From contig CAYUVA010000001.1 of assembly GCA_964448115.1 (NCBI GenBank), positions 72,066 to 136,065 on the forward strand: DNA of 64,000 bases, in the 5' to 3' direction. Below the pieces are notes generated by a model, which did not search any database, had not been told where the DNA came from, and saw only the letters and a list, made by a program, of their open reading frames with translations. Below, one piece after another: positions 44,222 to 53,705 of this stretch. Source of the DNA: CAYUVA01 sp964448115 [NCBI: uncultured bacterium]. GTDB taxonomy: Bacteria; CAYUVA01. A program made the position numbers and the translations under genes. Numbering within the stretch: the first letter of the stretch is position 1; every line of letters starts with the position of its first letter.

Positions 44222-47200
44222 CTATTCGACCACCAATTCTGCCACGCTTCCCTTTCCTCTTTGATCTGCTTTTACAACCAGCCTAGCTCTAATGAATTCC
44301 CTCAGATCGCTTACATGGGATATAATCCCTACCAGGCGCCCACCCTTGTTCAGCTCCAGCAGAGCATCCATTGCCATATCAAGCGACTCCGCATCCAGGT
44401 TGCCGAAACCCTCATCGATGAATATCGTCTCCAGTGAGATCCCGCCGGCATAGCTTTGCACCGACTCTGCCAAGCCTAATGCCAGCGATAACGCAGCCAG
44501 GAAGCTCTCGCCACCGCTTAGGGTGCCAACATGGCGATAGCGACCGGTAAAGGCATCGTGTACATCTATATCCAAGCCAGTCTGCCTGCCCCCGCGCATC
44601 CTTTCATCGCGTAGGTGAAACCAATAGCGACCATTGCTCATCTTCTTGAGCCTTAATGATGCTAGGTATAGGGCATCATCGAACATGGAGCGCAGAACCC
44701 ATCGATGAAAGCTCAACCTATGAATATTCTTTCCAGTGGTCGTCTCGTAAAGGCTCTGGATTACCTGGTATCGATCCTGAAGCCTCTTGAGGTCTTTTAT
44801 CGTCCTGTCGTATTGATGATTGATCTCCTGGTACAGTTTCAGCTTTTCCTCCAGCCTTCCATGTTGTGCATGAAGCCCATCTTCTTTTTCTTTTATTTCT
44901 TCAAGCTCACGCTGCAAGGTCTCGATATCCGGCATCGCAATCCCTTTGGCATCGGCTTGAGCCTCTTGATAGGCATCCTTTGCCGAGCGCAGGCTCTGCT
45001 CGTAATCCTTGATGGTTGCCTCCAGGTGATCCATCTCAGAAGGAGTGCGTTTGGCTCGTTGATAATCTCTCAACTCAGCGAAGCCAGCCTTTTTAAGCTG
45101 GTCAAGGAATCTTTGTCGGTGTTCATCGGCAATCTTGATCCTTTCTTGGCAAGCCTCGATGGCAGCCTGGTATGCTCGTTTACAACCGGCAAACTGACTT
45201 TCAGCCTTGGTAGCAGCTTTAAGGGCGATCTCCAATGCATTTTTCATATCTTCCAGTTTACCCTCTGTCTCCTGGATAGCTTGTTGCAGCTTCATTGGCT
45301 CCTGCAATGCCCCCGGCAGCACATTCTGTAGCTCCTTTTTGTATTGTTCAACGGTTCCATGCAACTGATCCCTTGCGCTTCGTTGTGTTCTCAATCGCTC
45401 ATCAAGGGTAGCTACCCGGTCGATGAGCTTGCTGCGTTTTTGCTTAAGCTGCTTTGCCCGTTGAGAAAGTGCTTCCAGGCTTCGATTAGCCTCTTGCGAG
45501 GTCTTAAGTTGGTCTTCGATCTCTCCTTTGGTGGTCATCAAATCATCGAGGCTGATCGATTCCTGTTTTGCCAGGTTGCTGATTAGTGCATCAGCCTTGC
45601 TTTTAAGCGCTGCCAGGTCGCTTTGAGAGGCAGATAACAGCCTCGATAGCTCCCTTGCTTTTTCCTCTAATTGGTGGACTTTTTGTTTTTGATGTTTGAT
45701 CTCTTTCTCCGTGGGCAGTTTAAGCTCGCTAGTCGCTGGTTGAGGATGCTCCATGGAGCCGCAGACCGGGCAGGGCTTACCCGGTTGCAGGCTGGCGGCG
45801 AGGATGGCAGCCTGCCCGTGTAACCATCGCTGCTCGAGGTCCTCGAGTTCCCTTTTCTCATATTCCAGGTTACCCTCTGCCTTGGCTAGCTGGATCGATA
45901 TTTTTCTTATCTCCTTCTGCGCAGCGGTGGTCTGCTGGTTAGCCTGGTCGAGCTGTTTTCTCCAATCAATATGTTTTTTTATATCATGGAGCGTTTTTTG
46001 GTGAAGTTGTATTGAAGATGCCGCATGCTTTGCTTGATCAACTGCTTGTTGATTATCCTCGAGGCTCTTTTCGGTTTTATCCAATTCCTGCTTAGCCAGC
46101 TTGTATTGATCTTCCAGGTGGTTTACCTTTTCTTGATATCCCTTTAGTTCATTCTCGCTTTCCTCGAGGGCTTGTACCCTGGGCAGTGAGTCCCTGAGTC
46201 GCATCAGGTAACTATGGGCTTTTTCTCTTTCCTTTTCACGCTCGAGTTGTGCGTTCAGGTTGGATTTTTTCTTTTCCAGGTCTGCTTCAGCGCGCCGAAG
46301 CTCCTCCTTGGCAATATTTTTTCTTTTGATTTCCTGCTGTGCCTCCTCATCGCGCTGTTTAAGTGTTGTCTCCTTTTCGTGGAAAGGCAGCGCCAGGCGA
46401 GCCAGCTTATATTCCTCTCGTTTCATATCAAGCTCAGCTTTCCTGCTTAGCAGGTACTCATACGACTGTCTTGTTTGGTTTAGCTTATTGAGCAGCTCGA
46501 TGTCCCTCTGTGCCTTATTCAATCTTTTTTGAGCCACTTTTTCATTATCCTGTAGCTCAACCATTTTGTTCTCATTTTGTTTAATTTTTTCTTTTGTTTG
46601 CTCAATAAGCTCTTCTAACATCTGCTTTGATTGCACGCCGGTCTGCTCCAGCAAGGTATCCTTCCTGGTGTCCAGCGTATTCAATTCCCCTTTGAGTGCA
46701 TTTACCTTGAGCCTCAATTCTTCCTCTATTTTGCGGTACAGCTCGGTATCGAACAAGGATTCCAGTATGTTTTCCCTCTCCCTGGAATCGGCAGTTAAAA
46801 AGGCGCGAAATTTGCCCTGGGGGATGATAACAACTTGACGGAACTGGGAGCTATTCAGACCGATGATTTCTTCTATCTTTTCATTCACCTTGTTAACACC
46901 ATTAGCCAGCAGCTCTACCTCGTAAAATCGATTGGCTTCATGTTCCAGTTGCCATAGTTTCGCCTTTGCAGGCTCGGTCGTGGTTCCGGATCCGCGTAGT
47001 TTCTCCCGCTCATACTTCGGACTCCTGGTAACTCGGTAATACTTACCACGCAGTTGAAAGTCCAAGGTTACCTCTGTTATATCATTTGGCTCTGCGTAGT
47101 GGCTGCGCATGTCATTCCCTTGCCTGTCGGAGTTTGAACTTTGTCCGGATGCCTCGTCGTATAGAGCGAAACATAAGGCATCGAGGATGGTCGTCTTACC

Positions 47201-47317
47201 GGAGCCGGTGGGTCCGCATATAAGAAATAAAGTATGGTCTCCCAGCCTAGTGAAGTCTATGACCTGCTCTTCCAGGTATGTGCCAAAGCCCTGTATTTTC
47301 AGCACCAACGGGCGCAT
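44222..47317 (-). CDS. sbcC: Exonuclease subunit SbcC (Rad50-like)
   Basis: A 1031-residue SMC-like ATPase of the SbcCD nuclease, which opens hairpins and processes DNA ends. Walker A is GPTGSGKT (residues 35-42), two long coiled coils flank the zinc hook CPVC (about 515), and the C-terminal half has the signature LSGGESFLAALSLALG (about 936) and Walker B TIFIDEGFGNLD (about 968). I start at ATG 47317 (MRPLVLKIQGFGTY); the frame is open to 47485, but that extension lies inside sbcD. One base separates the sbcD stop from this ATG, so the two are coupled. Confidence 0.93.
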   Translation of the reverse strand: MRPLVLKIQGFGTYLEEQVIDFTRLGDHTLFLICGPTGSGKTTILDALCFALYDEASGQSSNSDRQGNDMRSHYAEPNDITEVTLDFQLRGKYYRVTRSPKYEREKLRGSGTTTEPAKAKLWQLEHEANRFYEVELLANGVNKVNEKIEEIIGLNSSQFRQVVIIPQGKFRAFLTADSRERENILESLFDTELYRKIEEELRLKVNALKGELNTLDTRKDTLLEQTGVQSKQMLEELIEQTKEKIKQNENKMVELQDNEKVAQKRLNKAQRDIELLNKLNQTRQSYEYLLSRKAELDMKREEYKLARLALPFHEKETTLKQRDEEAQQEIKRKNIAKEELRRAEADLEKKKSNLNAQLEREKEREKAHSYLMRLRDSLPRVQALEESENELKGYQEKVNHLEDQYKLAKQELDKTEKSLEDNQQAVDQAKHAASSIQLHQKTLHDIKKHIDWRKQLDQANQQTTAAQKEIRKISIQLAKAEGNLEYEKRELEDLEQRWLHGQAAILAASLQPGKPCPVCGSMEHPQPATSELKLPTEKEIKHQKQKVHQLEEKARELSRLLSASQSDLAALKSKADALISNLAKQESISLDDLMTTKGEIEDQLKTSQEANRSLEALSQRAKQLKQKRSKLIDRVATLDERLRTQRSARDQLHGTVEQYKKELQNVLPGALQEPMKLQQAIQETEGKLEDMKNALEIALKAATKAESQFAGCKRAYQAAIEACQERIKIADEHRQRFLDQLKKAGFAELRDYQRAKRTPSEMDHLEATIKDYEQSLRSAKDAYQEAQADAKGIAMPDIETLQRELEEIKEKEDGLHAQHGRLEEKLKLYQEINHQYDRTIKDLKRLQDRYQVIQSLYETTTGKNIHRLSFHRWVLRSMFDDALYLASLRLKKMSNGRYWFHLRDERMRGGRQTGLDIDVHDAFTGRYRHVGTLSGGESFLAALSLALGLAESVQSYAGGISLETIFIDEGFGNLDAESLDMAMDALLELNKGGRLVGIISHVSDLREFIRARLVVKADQRGKGSVAELVVE

Positions 47318-47318
47318 C

Positions 47319-48476
47319 TCATGTCTCCTTCTGGATTGCGATGATACGATCCAGTATCCTAGAAAACTCGTCAAGTTCTTCTTTCGATGGCTCGCTATCA
47401 TGTATCTCGCTGTAGAATTTTCTGAATAATGTCTTAGGATCCAGGCAGACAGTTTCCTTATCCATGCCTGCAATCTGGGCTGCAACCTCCTCCAGCCTTT
47501 TTTTTCGGATGCTCAGCGCATTGGGATAGACCTCGCGCAGCCTGCCCATAAGGTCATAACCGGGCAGCTCATCCTTCAGGATAACCTGGATGTAGTCCTC
47601 CCTTGCCTGGTCCGATGCACCAGCGGCGAGTATATCCTTAAAGTATCCCTCGATGATGCGGACATCTCGTCGGGGGTTTAGTGTTATCCTCTCTAGGGAA
47701 TAATCTCCCTTTGCCTTAATCTCGACCAGCGAAACCGACTTCTTATGATGCGCCTCATCGAATGAATATTTCATCAAGGAGCCGCTGTACTGTATATTCT
47801 GGTTCCCTCCCACCGATTGTGGGCGATGCAGGTGTCCCAATGCTACATAATCAAAGCCGCCCAAGATGCCGGGATCGACCTGGTCGGCGCCACCGATCAT
47901 TGTCAAGGGTCTCTCCGAGTCGCAGCTTGTACCTCCCCTAACGAAGGCATGAGTAATCAATACCGAGCGCTTACCAGGCGGATGGCTTTCATTGATAGCA
48001 CCGATCAGCCTGCCCATAGCCTGGTTGTGATCTTTTATGGCATCATCGCCAAAAAGAATCCTTACCTCTGATGGATCACAGTAGGGTACGGGGTAGAAAT
48101 ATATCTCTCCATGCTTGTCAGTTAATACAATCGGTCTAGTAATTGTTGAAGCGTTGCATGATACATGCAATCTATGTTGCTCGAAGATACGGGAGCCGAA
48201 GCCGAGGCGATGTGGGCTGTCGTGATTGCCGGCGATGATGATCACCTCGATATCCAGATCGGATAACAAGCGATACAAGAAGTCATCCAACAGGCTAACA
48301 GCCCCAGGTGGTGGGATGGCTCGGTCGTAGATATCGCCAGCTATGAGCAAGCCATCTGCCCTTGTATCCTTTAACAAACCATAAAGCTCATCGAGCAGAT
48401 AGCCCTGGTCCTCGGTTAGATATATTCCGTGAAATATCCTCCCCAGGTGCCAATCAGCGCTATGAACAATCCGCAT
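47319..48476 (-). CDS. sbcD: Exonuclease subunit SbcD (Mre11-like)
   Basis: A 385-residue metallophosphoesterase. All phosphoesterase motifs are present: SADWHLGRIFHG (residues about 5), LLIAGDIYDRAIPP (about 43), IIIAGNHDSPHRL (about 80), ITHAFVRGG (about 170) and GHLHRPQSVGG (about 217). The C-terminal capping region is of normal length. It carries the nuclease active site of SbcCD, with two Mn ions. It is 36 bases downstream of the hybrid histidine kinase gene and 1 base upstream of sbcC on the same strand. Confidence 0.93.
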   Translation of the reverse strand: MRIVHSADWHLGRIFHGIYLTEDQGYLLDELYGLLKDTRADGLLIAGDIYDRAIPPPGAVSLLDDFLYRLLSDLDIEVIIIAGNHDSPHRLGFGSRIFEQHRLHVSCNASTITRPIVLTDKHGEIYFYPVPYCDPSEVRILFGDDAIKDHNQAMGRLIGAINESHPPGKRSVLITHAFVRGGTSCDSERPLTMIGGADQVDPGILGGFDYVALGHLHRPQSVGGNQNIQYSGSLMKYSFDEAHHKKSVSLVEIKAKGDYSLERITLNPRRDVRIIEGYFKDILAAGASDQAREDYIQVILKDELPGYDLMGRLREVYPNALSIRKKRLEEVAAQIAGMDKETVCLDPKTLFRKFYSEIHDSEPSKEELDEFSRILDRIIAIQKET

Positions 48477-48512
48477 AAGGCATTATTGACACAGGGAGAT
48501 CTTGATTTCAAG

Positions 48513-50972
48513 CTAACCCAACTTCTTCTTTCTATCTAAAAGGTTGTGAACCTTGTCGGTCAGCTCCTTTTCTGTAAATGGTTTTTGCAGAAAATGTCCC
48601 CCGGCGATTATATCCTCCAGCTCTCCGAATCTATCGCTGCTGTAGCCAGACATGTAAAGTATAATAATCTCGGGGAGGATCTCTTTGACAATTCCAGCCA
48701 GCTCGCGACCGCTCATCTGGGGCATAACGATATCGGTGAGCATAAGATGTATAGGTTCTTTATATTGGCGAATCAGTTTTAATGCTTCGGCGCCGTATTG
48801 AGCTTCGAGAACTTTATATCCCTTTGTTAGCAGGACTGTTTTCACATATTCCCGAACCATGTCCTCATCCTCGACCACCAGGACGGTCTCGTTGCCGCCA
48901 ATAAGAAGATGGTCCTTGTCCGTGGATATAAGTCTAGTTTTCTTCTCTTTTTCCAGGGGTAGCAGGATCTCGAAGGTAGTACCCCTTCCCAACTGGCTAT
49001 CAAAGAATATGAATCCCCCCAGTTGTTTGATTATTCCATAAACGGTTGCCAGCCCCAAACCGGTTCCCTTGCCGATCTCTTTGGTTGTGAAGAAAGGCTC
49101 GAAGATGTGCCGTCTCACCTCATCGTCCATACCTGTGCCGGTGTCGGTAACTTCTATCTTGACATACCTGCCGGCAGGAATGGTTGCATTGCTCCTTAAT
49201 TCGGGATTGGAGTATTGCATCTGGGAGGTGGTGATGATCAGCTTACCTCCATTGGGCATAGCATCTCTTGAGTTAATTACCAGGTTCATGATCACCTGCT
49301 GCAACTGTCCGGGATCTGCTTTTACGAAACCAATATCGGGATCCAACATGGTAACCAGCTCGATATCCTCTCCAATCACCCTGCGAAACATCTTATCCAT
49401 ATCGATTAGAATCGCATTTATATCTAGTATTTTCATCTGAAGCATCTGCTTTCGACTAAAAGCGAGTAGCTGCCTGGTGAGCGTTGAGGCTCGTTTGGCA
49501 GCCTTGGATATCTGCTCGATCTTGTTGCGGTATTTACTGTCCAAATAGCTATCACGAATCATTGAATCTGTATAGCCGAGTATCACGGTTAATAGATTAT
49601 TAAAATCATGAGCGATTCCGCCGGCGAGCCGTCCCACCGCCTCCATCTTCTGTGATTGGCGTAGTTGTTCCTCCATCTTGCGCTCGCGGCTCATATCTCT
49701 TATGACAGCCACATAGTTGACTATGTTACCCTCGGTATCCTTTACGGGAAGGAATGTAACATCAGCCTCGAATGTCGAACCATCTTTTCTTTTATTGCTC
49801 ATAGTGCCATGCCACAAAGATCCCTTCTCAACGGTTGACCACATCTCTTTGCATATAGTGTCGCCTGCATCTTCTCCCTGAAGCCATTGAGGTATTCTCC
49901 CTATAGCCTCCTCTTTGCTGTAGCCACACATATTTTCGAAGGCAGGGTTTACATAGACGATCTTGCCTTGGGCATCGGTAATTATGATAGATTCGGTTAA
50001 TTGCTCCACCACTGAACTAAGAAGTGCCTGAGTTCGTTCGATCTGTTTGCGTTCGGTGATATCGCGGACAATGATTGTGAAAAAGGTTCCCTTGTTTCGT
50101 TTCCATTTGGTGAATGAGAACTCCAGGGGAAACTCGCTGCCGTCGTCCCTGACTCCCACCATTTCCATTTTTGTCTCATAGACATGGGAGCCGCTGGAAG
50201 TATCGGCTTGATTCATATCGGTTTTCAATTGTTTCTTAAACAACCTCGATATTACCGAGCCAATCTCCTTTCCAAGCATCATTTCGGCTGGATATCCGAA
50301 GATCCTCTGAGCTGCCTTATTCCACAGGATAATAATTCCTTTTTCATCGGTGGTGATTATACCATCGGAGGCGGTTTCCACCACGGAGCGAAACTTCTGT
50401 TCGTTATTCTCCAGCGCATGGAGTGTCTCTTTTAGCTCCTCGGTGCGCATGTCCACCAGTCTTTGGGTTGCTATGGCAAAAGAGGTCTGGGCACCAAATG
50501 TAATGAGCTGGTTAAGATCATCGAAGGTGAATGGATCATCTGAATCATAACGACAAAGATTCAACAATCCTATCATCTGCTGGTTGAATACGAGAGGTAC
50601 TGAAATGAGCGAACCTCGGTAGTATGGTTCGTGATTTGTTTCTAGCATCCTTTTGTGAGATGCCAGATCCTTGAATAGACGAGGCTCTCCGCGCATGGCA
50701 AGCCTCCCGGACAGGCTCTCTCCGAGGGGGATTACAGTCGAGCTAATACGCTCTTGCTCGATTCCAGCAAAGGCAGCGATCTGAAGGTATTGATTCTCCT
50801 CTATCAGTGAAAGAAGGATAGCAACATCGCAAGAGAACAATGCTCTAGCATTGTGGACCGTCCATTGCATCAGCTCATGGGACGTGGAAGCCTTTAAGGC
50901 ATCCTTTCCCCAGCTCATCCCCTTCTCTTGGTCGATTACTCGCTTGAGCAATGTTCTTCTGTAATCCTTCAT
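48513..50972 (-). CDS. Hybrid sensor histidine kinase (GAF-PAS-PAS-HK-REC)
   Basis: An 819-residue soluble hybrid kinase. Order: GAF domain (about 25-175), two PAS domains (about 190-310 and 315-435; ITTDEKGIIILWNKAAQRIF and ITDAQGKIVYVNPAFENMCG), HisKA with AGGIAHDFNNLLTVILGY (His about 455), ATPase domain with NLVINSRDAMPNGG, TDTGTGMDDE and GKGTGLGLATVYGIIKQLGG, then a receiver with LVVEDEDMVREYV and LMLTDIVMPQMSG (Asp about 745). PAS domains may bind a ligand or redox cofactor, but none is identifiable. It starts 10 bases after the alcohol dehydrogenase stop. No transmembrane helix. The ribosome site is poor. Confidence 0.92.
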   Translation of the reverse strand: MKDYRRTLLKRVIDQEKGMSWGKDALKASTSHELMQWTVHNARALFSCDVAILLSLIEENQYLQIAAFAGIEQERISSTVIPLGESLSGRLAMRGEPRLFKDLASHKRMLETNHEPYYRGSLISVPLVFNQQMIGLLNLCRYDSDDPFTFDDLNQLITFGAQTSFAIATQRLVDMRTEELKETLHALENNEQKFRSVVETASDGIITTDEKGIIILWNKAAQRIFGYPAEMMLGKEIGSVISRLFKKQLKTDMNQADTSSGSHVYETKMEMVGVRDDGSEFPLEFSFTKWKRNKGTFFTIIVRDITERKQIERTQALLSSVVEQLTESIIITDAQGKIVYVNPAFENMCGYSKEEAIGRIPQWLQGEDAGDTICKEMWSTVEKGSLWHGTMSNKRKDGSTFEADVTFLPVKDTEGNIVNYVAVIRDMSRERKMEEQLRQSQKMEAVGRLAGGIAHDFNNLLTVILGYTDSMIRDSYLDSKYRNKIEQISKAAKRASTLTRQLLAFSRKQMLQMKILDINAILIDMDKMFRRVIGEDIELVTMLDPDIGFVKADPGQLQQVIMNLVINSRDAMPNGGKLIITTSQMQYSNPELRSNATIPAGRYVKIEVTDTGTGMDDEVRRHIFEPFFTTKEIGKGTGLGLATVYGIIKQLGGFIFFDSQLGRGTTFEILLPLEKEKKTRLISTDKDHLLIGGNETVLVVEDEDMVREYVKTVLLTKGYKVLEAQYGAEALKLIRQYKEPIHLMLTDIVMPQMSGRELAGIVKEILPEIIILYMSGYSSDRFGELEDIIAGGHFLQKPFTEKELTDKVHNLLDRKKKLG

Positions 50973-50982
50973 TTTTTCATCA

Positions 50983-52062
50983 TTATGTTAAGTTGATTAG
51001 GATCTTCATCTGATCGTCCTTATTTGCCAACAAAGGGAGGATTCCATCCCTCACCGCTCGTTGAAGGCTTACCTTGCTTGATATCAATGGTAAGACCTGG
51101 ATATCTGAGGTGACGATGAGTTTCATCGCCCGCGAGTACTCCTCAGGGGAGTGCCAGACCCAGGAGCCGATGACTCGTCTCTCCATGAGTACTATGTTGT
51201 TGAAATGGAAATTGGTCGGCTCAGCAAAGGTGCCTACAATAACGGCTGTTCCTTCGGCTCTGGTCATCTCTACAGCTAAGGAAGCGGTATCTTCGAGCAA
51301 GCCGGTCTTGCTTCCACCGCTGCACTCGATGGCTACATCAACTCCCTGTCCGTTGGTCAGCTCCAAGGTCCTATTGAGGGGATCTTCATCAATGGGATTT
51401 ATAAGATGGTCCACTGCCCCTATCTGGCGTGCGATATCTATCCTTTTCGTGGCGATCTCGCTCATAATAACCATTTTTGCTCCAGCGATCTTTGCATATT
51501 GAGCTACTAGTTGTCCAATGGGTCCGCCACCTATCACGGATACCGTATCTCCCTCGTTTACCATTGCTTGGTTCACGGCATGATAGGCAACTCCAGCCGG
51601 CTCTCCGAAGGCGACAAACTCCGCTGTAGATCCATTTGGAATTTTTACACAATTAGCTGCTTTTACCACGGAATATTCCGCATGACCGCCATCTCCAATC
51701 AAGCCGTAATATGCAAGGGTTACGCAAAGATTGGGTCTGCCTTTTTTACATGCCGGGCACTGGCCACAAGCCAGTATCGGATTGACTGTAACCATGTCCC
51801 CTAGTGACAGCCCCTTGACAACGGAGCCGACCTTTTCGATCACTCCGCCGTACTCGTGTCCCATGATCTGGGGTGCACAACTGCCGGTGAGCGGATGCGG
51901 CTCAAGAGGTATAAATACAGGTCCGGCAACATATTCATGCACCTCGGAGCCGCAGATGCCAGAGTAGGTAACCTTTATCAACACCTCGTCATCCTTGGGC
52001 TCGGGCGCTGGGATCTCATCTACTCGAAGGTCTTTTTTTCCATGCCATCTTAACGCTTTCAT
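50983..52062 (-). CDS. Zinc-dependent alcohol dehydrogenase, butanediol/threonine dehydrogenase-like
   Basis: A 359-residue medium-chain dehydrogenase. Catalytic zinc ligands: Cys in YSGICGSEVHEY (about 37) and His-Glu in MGHEYGG (about 70). Structural zinc ligands: four Cys in CGQCPACKKGRPNLC (about 99-113). The cofactor fold has VSVIGGGPIGQLVAQYAK (about 175), suggesting NAD(H). The insertion VHEYVAGPVFIPLE with HPLTG is typical of (R,R)-butanediol dehydrogenases. Substrate class is inferred. The ATG follows AAGGAG, and a palindrome and candidate promoter lie upstream. It heads a four-gene leftward array with the hybrid kinase, sbcD and sbcC. Confidence 0.87.
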   Translation of the reverse strand: MKALRWHGKKDLRVDEIPAPEPKDDEVLIKVTYSGICGSEVHEYVAGPVFIPLEPHPLTGSCAPQIMGHEYGGVIEKVGSVVKGLSLGDMVTVNPILACGQCPACKKGRPNLCVTLAYYGLIGDGGHAEYSVVKAANCVKIPNGSTAEFVAFGEPAGVAYHAVNQAMVNEGDTVSVIGGGPIGQLVAQYAKIAGAKMVIMSEIATKRIDIARQIGAVDHLINPIDEDPLNRTLELTNGQGVDVAIECSGGSKTGLLEDTASLAVEMTRAEGTAVIVGTFAEPTNFHFNNIVLMERRVIGSWVWHSPEEYSRAMKLIVTSDIQVLPLISSKVSLQRAVRDGILPLLANKDDQMKILINLT

Positions 52063-52082
52063 AATGTCAACTCCTTATAATT

Positions 52083-52098
52083 TGATTGTTAACAATCA
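52083..52098. promoter_or_regulatory. 16-bp perfect palindrome, candidate operator
   Basis: TGATTGTTAACAATCA is exactly self-complementary and sits 21 bases upstream of the alcohol dehydrogenase start, over the expected transcription start of its candidate promoter. This is where a repressor would bind. The binding protein is unknown. Confidence 0.65.
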
Positions 52099-52126
52099 TT
52101 AAGTATGCATAGATCATTCCATTCAA
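52098..52126 (-). promoter_or_regulatory. Candidate promoter of the alcohol dehydrogenase operon
   Basis: On the minus strand TTGAAT (52126-52121) and CTTAAT (52103-52098) have a 17-base spacer. Each box matches 4 of 6 consensus bases, so the promoter is moderate and could depend on an activator or be repressed through the adjacent palindrome. The rest of the 52127-52346 gap is AT-rich with no gene. Confidence 0.4.
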
Positions 52127-52346
52127 CGAATGTCATATTAACATTTACTAAAATTACAAAAAGACCTTTGATATCAGTAAGATAATGGTTATTACCTTAG
52201 TAATTTAGGATAATCAAATGGCAAAAGGAATGGTTGAAATAAACTATTTTGGTTTTTAATGTGGTTTAATTGAACTATTCGAGCCAATCTTTAAGCAAAT
52301 TTCATGAAGCATCCCACAAGGATTATTCAAAAATCGAGTTAAGCGG

Positions 52347-52375
52347 TTGCCAGGTACCCCGAATCATGCTATTGT
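52347..52375 (+). promoter_or_regulatory. Promoter of the carbonic anhydrase-sirtuin pair
   Basis: TTGCCA (52347-52352) and TATTGT (52370-52375) have a 17-base spacer, and TGC directly precedes the -10 box, giving an extended -10 element. Transcription would start about 50 bases before ATG 52432. Confidence 0.6.
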
Positions 52376-52431
52376 AGTAATCGATTAAATGGCGAGGTTT
52401 AAGGAAAATAACAAGCTACAGGATAGATGAT

Positions 52432-52965
52432 ATGCTCATAACCTTTCGTGGCAATACACCTATGATACACGAGAGTTGCTTTATCGAGCCGAGTGCTCGC
52501 ATCATCGGCGATGTCAACATCGGCGCTAATTCGAGCGTCTGGTTTAACGCGATCGTACGCGGGGATATCAACTACATAAGGATCGGTGAAAATACCAATA
52601 TCCAGGACGCCTGTATAGTGCATGTAACCTCTGGTCGATTCCCAACCATCATCGGCAATAATGTTACCCTGGGACACGGAGCAATTGTACACGGTAGCCG
52701 CATCGGCGATGGAAGCCTCATTTCAATGGGATGCATAGTACTTGATAACTGCGATATTGGAGAGAATGTTATCATCGGCGCCGGTTCTGTGGTTACTGAG
52801 GGGAGTCGCATTCCCTCTAATACACTAGTCTTAGGCGCGCCAGCAAGGGTGAAGCGACAGCTTACAGATCGGGATCTACAAAAGCTAAAGAATTACTGGA
52901 GCGAGTATGTCTCCTTAAAAGACGAGTACATGGCAGAAGAATATTACAGGAAGTTTCAAAAATGA
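52432..52965 (+). CDS. Gamma carbonic anhydrase family protein
   Basis: A 177-residue left-handed beta-helix protein. Hexapeptide repeats run through most of the chain (FIEPSARIIGDVNIGANSSV). Likely metal ligands are the His residues in CIVHVTSG, LGHGAIVHGS, with the conserved VRGD motif (VRGDINYIRIG) as in YrdA/CaiE-type proteins. Members hydrate CO2 or have an unknown role. The stop overlaps the ATG of the sirtuin gene by 4 bases, so the two are coupled. An in-frame ATG ten codons in (52462) is an alternative start; neither start has a strong ribosome site. Confidence 0.85.
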   Translation: MLITFRGNTPMIHESCFIEPSARIIGDVNIGANSSVWFNAIVRGDINYIRIGENTNIQDACIVHVTSGRFPTIIGNNVTLGHGAIVHGSRIGDGSLISMGCIVLDNCDIGENVIIGAGSVVTEGSRIPSNTLVLGAPARVKRQLTDRDLQKLKNYWSEYVSLKDEYMAEEYYRKFQK

Positions 52966-53705
52966 GTTTACAGATTCCTGATACGCTTATCGAAAGACTC
53001 AAGGAGGCGCAAAGGGTCTGCATCATTACCGGCGCCGGCATCTCCGCAGAGAGTGGAGTCCCAACCTTCAGGGGCAAAGACGGCCTATGGAGGCAATACC
53101 GAGCCGAGGAGCTGGCTACCCCGCAGGCATTTGCAAGGGATCCGAAACTGGTCTGGGAGTGGTATAACTGGAGGCGGAGCCTGATCTACCCCTTGAAGCC
53201 TAATCCAGCCCATGAGGCGGTAACCGCGATGGATAGCCATTACCCAGATTTCTTGTTGATTACACAGAATGTCGATGGATTGCATAGAAAAGCTGGCACC
53301 CGACGAATGGTCGAGGTGCACGGCAATATCTGGCGGGTGCGCTGCACAAGGGAAGGGACGATCAGCGAACGCATCCAGCAGGATCTGGGCGAACTGCCAC
53401 CTGTATGTGAGAAGTGCGGTGCTATCTTGAGACCGGATGTGGTCTGGTTCGGTGAGAGCCTCCCCCTTGAGGCATTGAATAGATCCATCGGTTTTGTGTC
53501 CGCCTGTGACTTGATGATCGTAATCGGCACCTCGGCAGTGGTGTATCCGGTCGCCGGGTTTCCCTGGACGGCTAAGCAAAAAGGTGCAACCGTGATCGAG
53601 ATTAACGCGGAGCAAACGCCGATCACCGAAATTGCCGATTACTCGATGATCGGCAAGGCTGGGGAGATTATGCCGCTTTTGGTCAAAGGGCTAAGCAGAA
53701 AGTAG
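52962..53705 (+). CDS. cobB: NAD-dependent protein deacylase, class III sirtuin (CobB-like)
   Basis: A 247-residue Sir2 enzyme. Motifs: ITGAGISAESGVPTFRG (about residues 23-39), TQNVDGLHRKAG (about 102), catalytic His in EVHGN (about 120) and RPDVVWFGESLP (about 157). The first zinc half-site has a single Cys (VRCTREG) and the second has CEKCG, as in E. coli CobB. The class III signature Tyr-x-x-Arg is present in EWYNWRR (about 69), which in SIRT5 and CobB recognises succinyl- or malonyl-lysine. It likely removes acyl groups from lysines in the cytoplasm using NAD. Coupled to the carbonic anhydrase gene by ATGA overlap. Confidence 0.92.
   Translation: MSLQIPDTLIERLKEAQRVCIITGAGISAESGVPTFRGKDGLWRQYRAEELATPQAFARDPKLVWEWYNWRRSLIYPLKPNPAHEAVTAMDSHYPDFLLITQNVDGLHRKAGTRRMVEVHGNIWRVRCTREGTISERIQQDLGELPPVCEKCGAILRPDVVWFGESLPLEALNRSIGFVSACDLMIVIGTSAVVYPVAGFPWTAKQKGATVIEINAEQTPITEIADYSMIGKAGEIMPLLVKGLSRK

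Noticed and set aside
52083-52098. Rex operator
   Set aside because: Rex sites have a longer layout with a spacer between TTGTTAA-type halves; this 16-bp palindrome has only the central TTGTTAACAA, so I leave the regulator unnamed.
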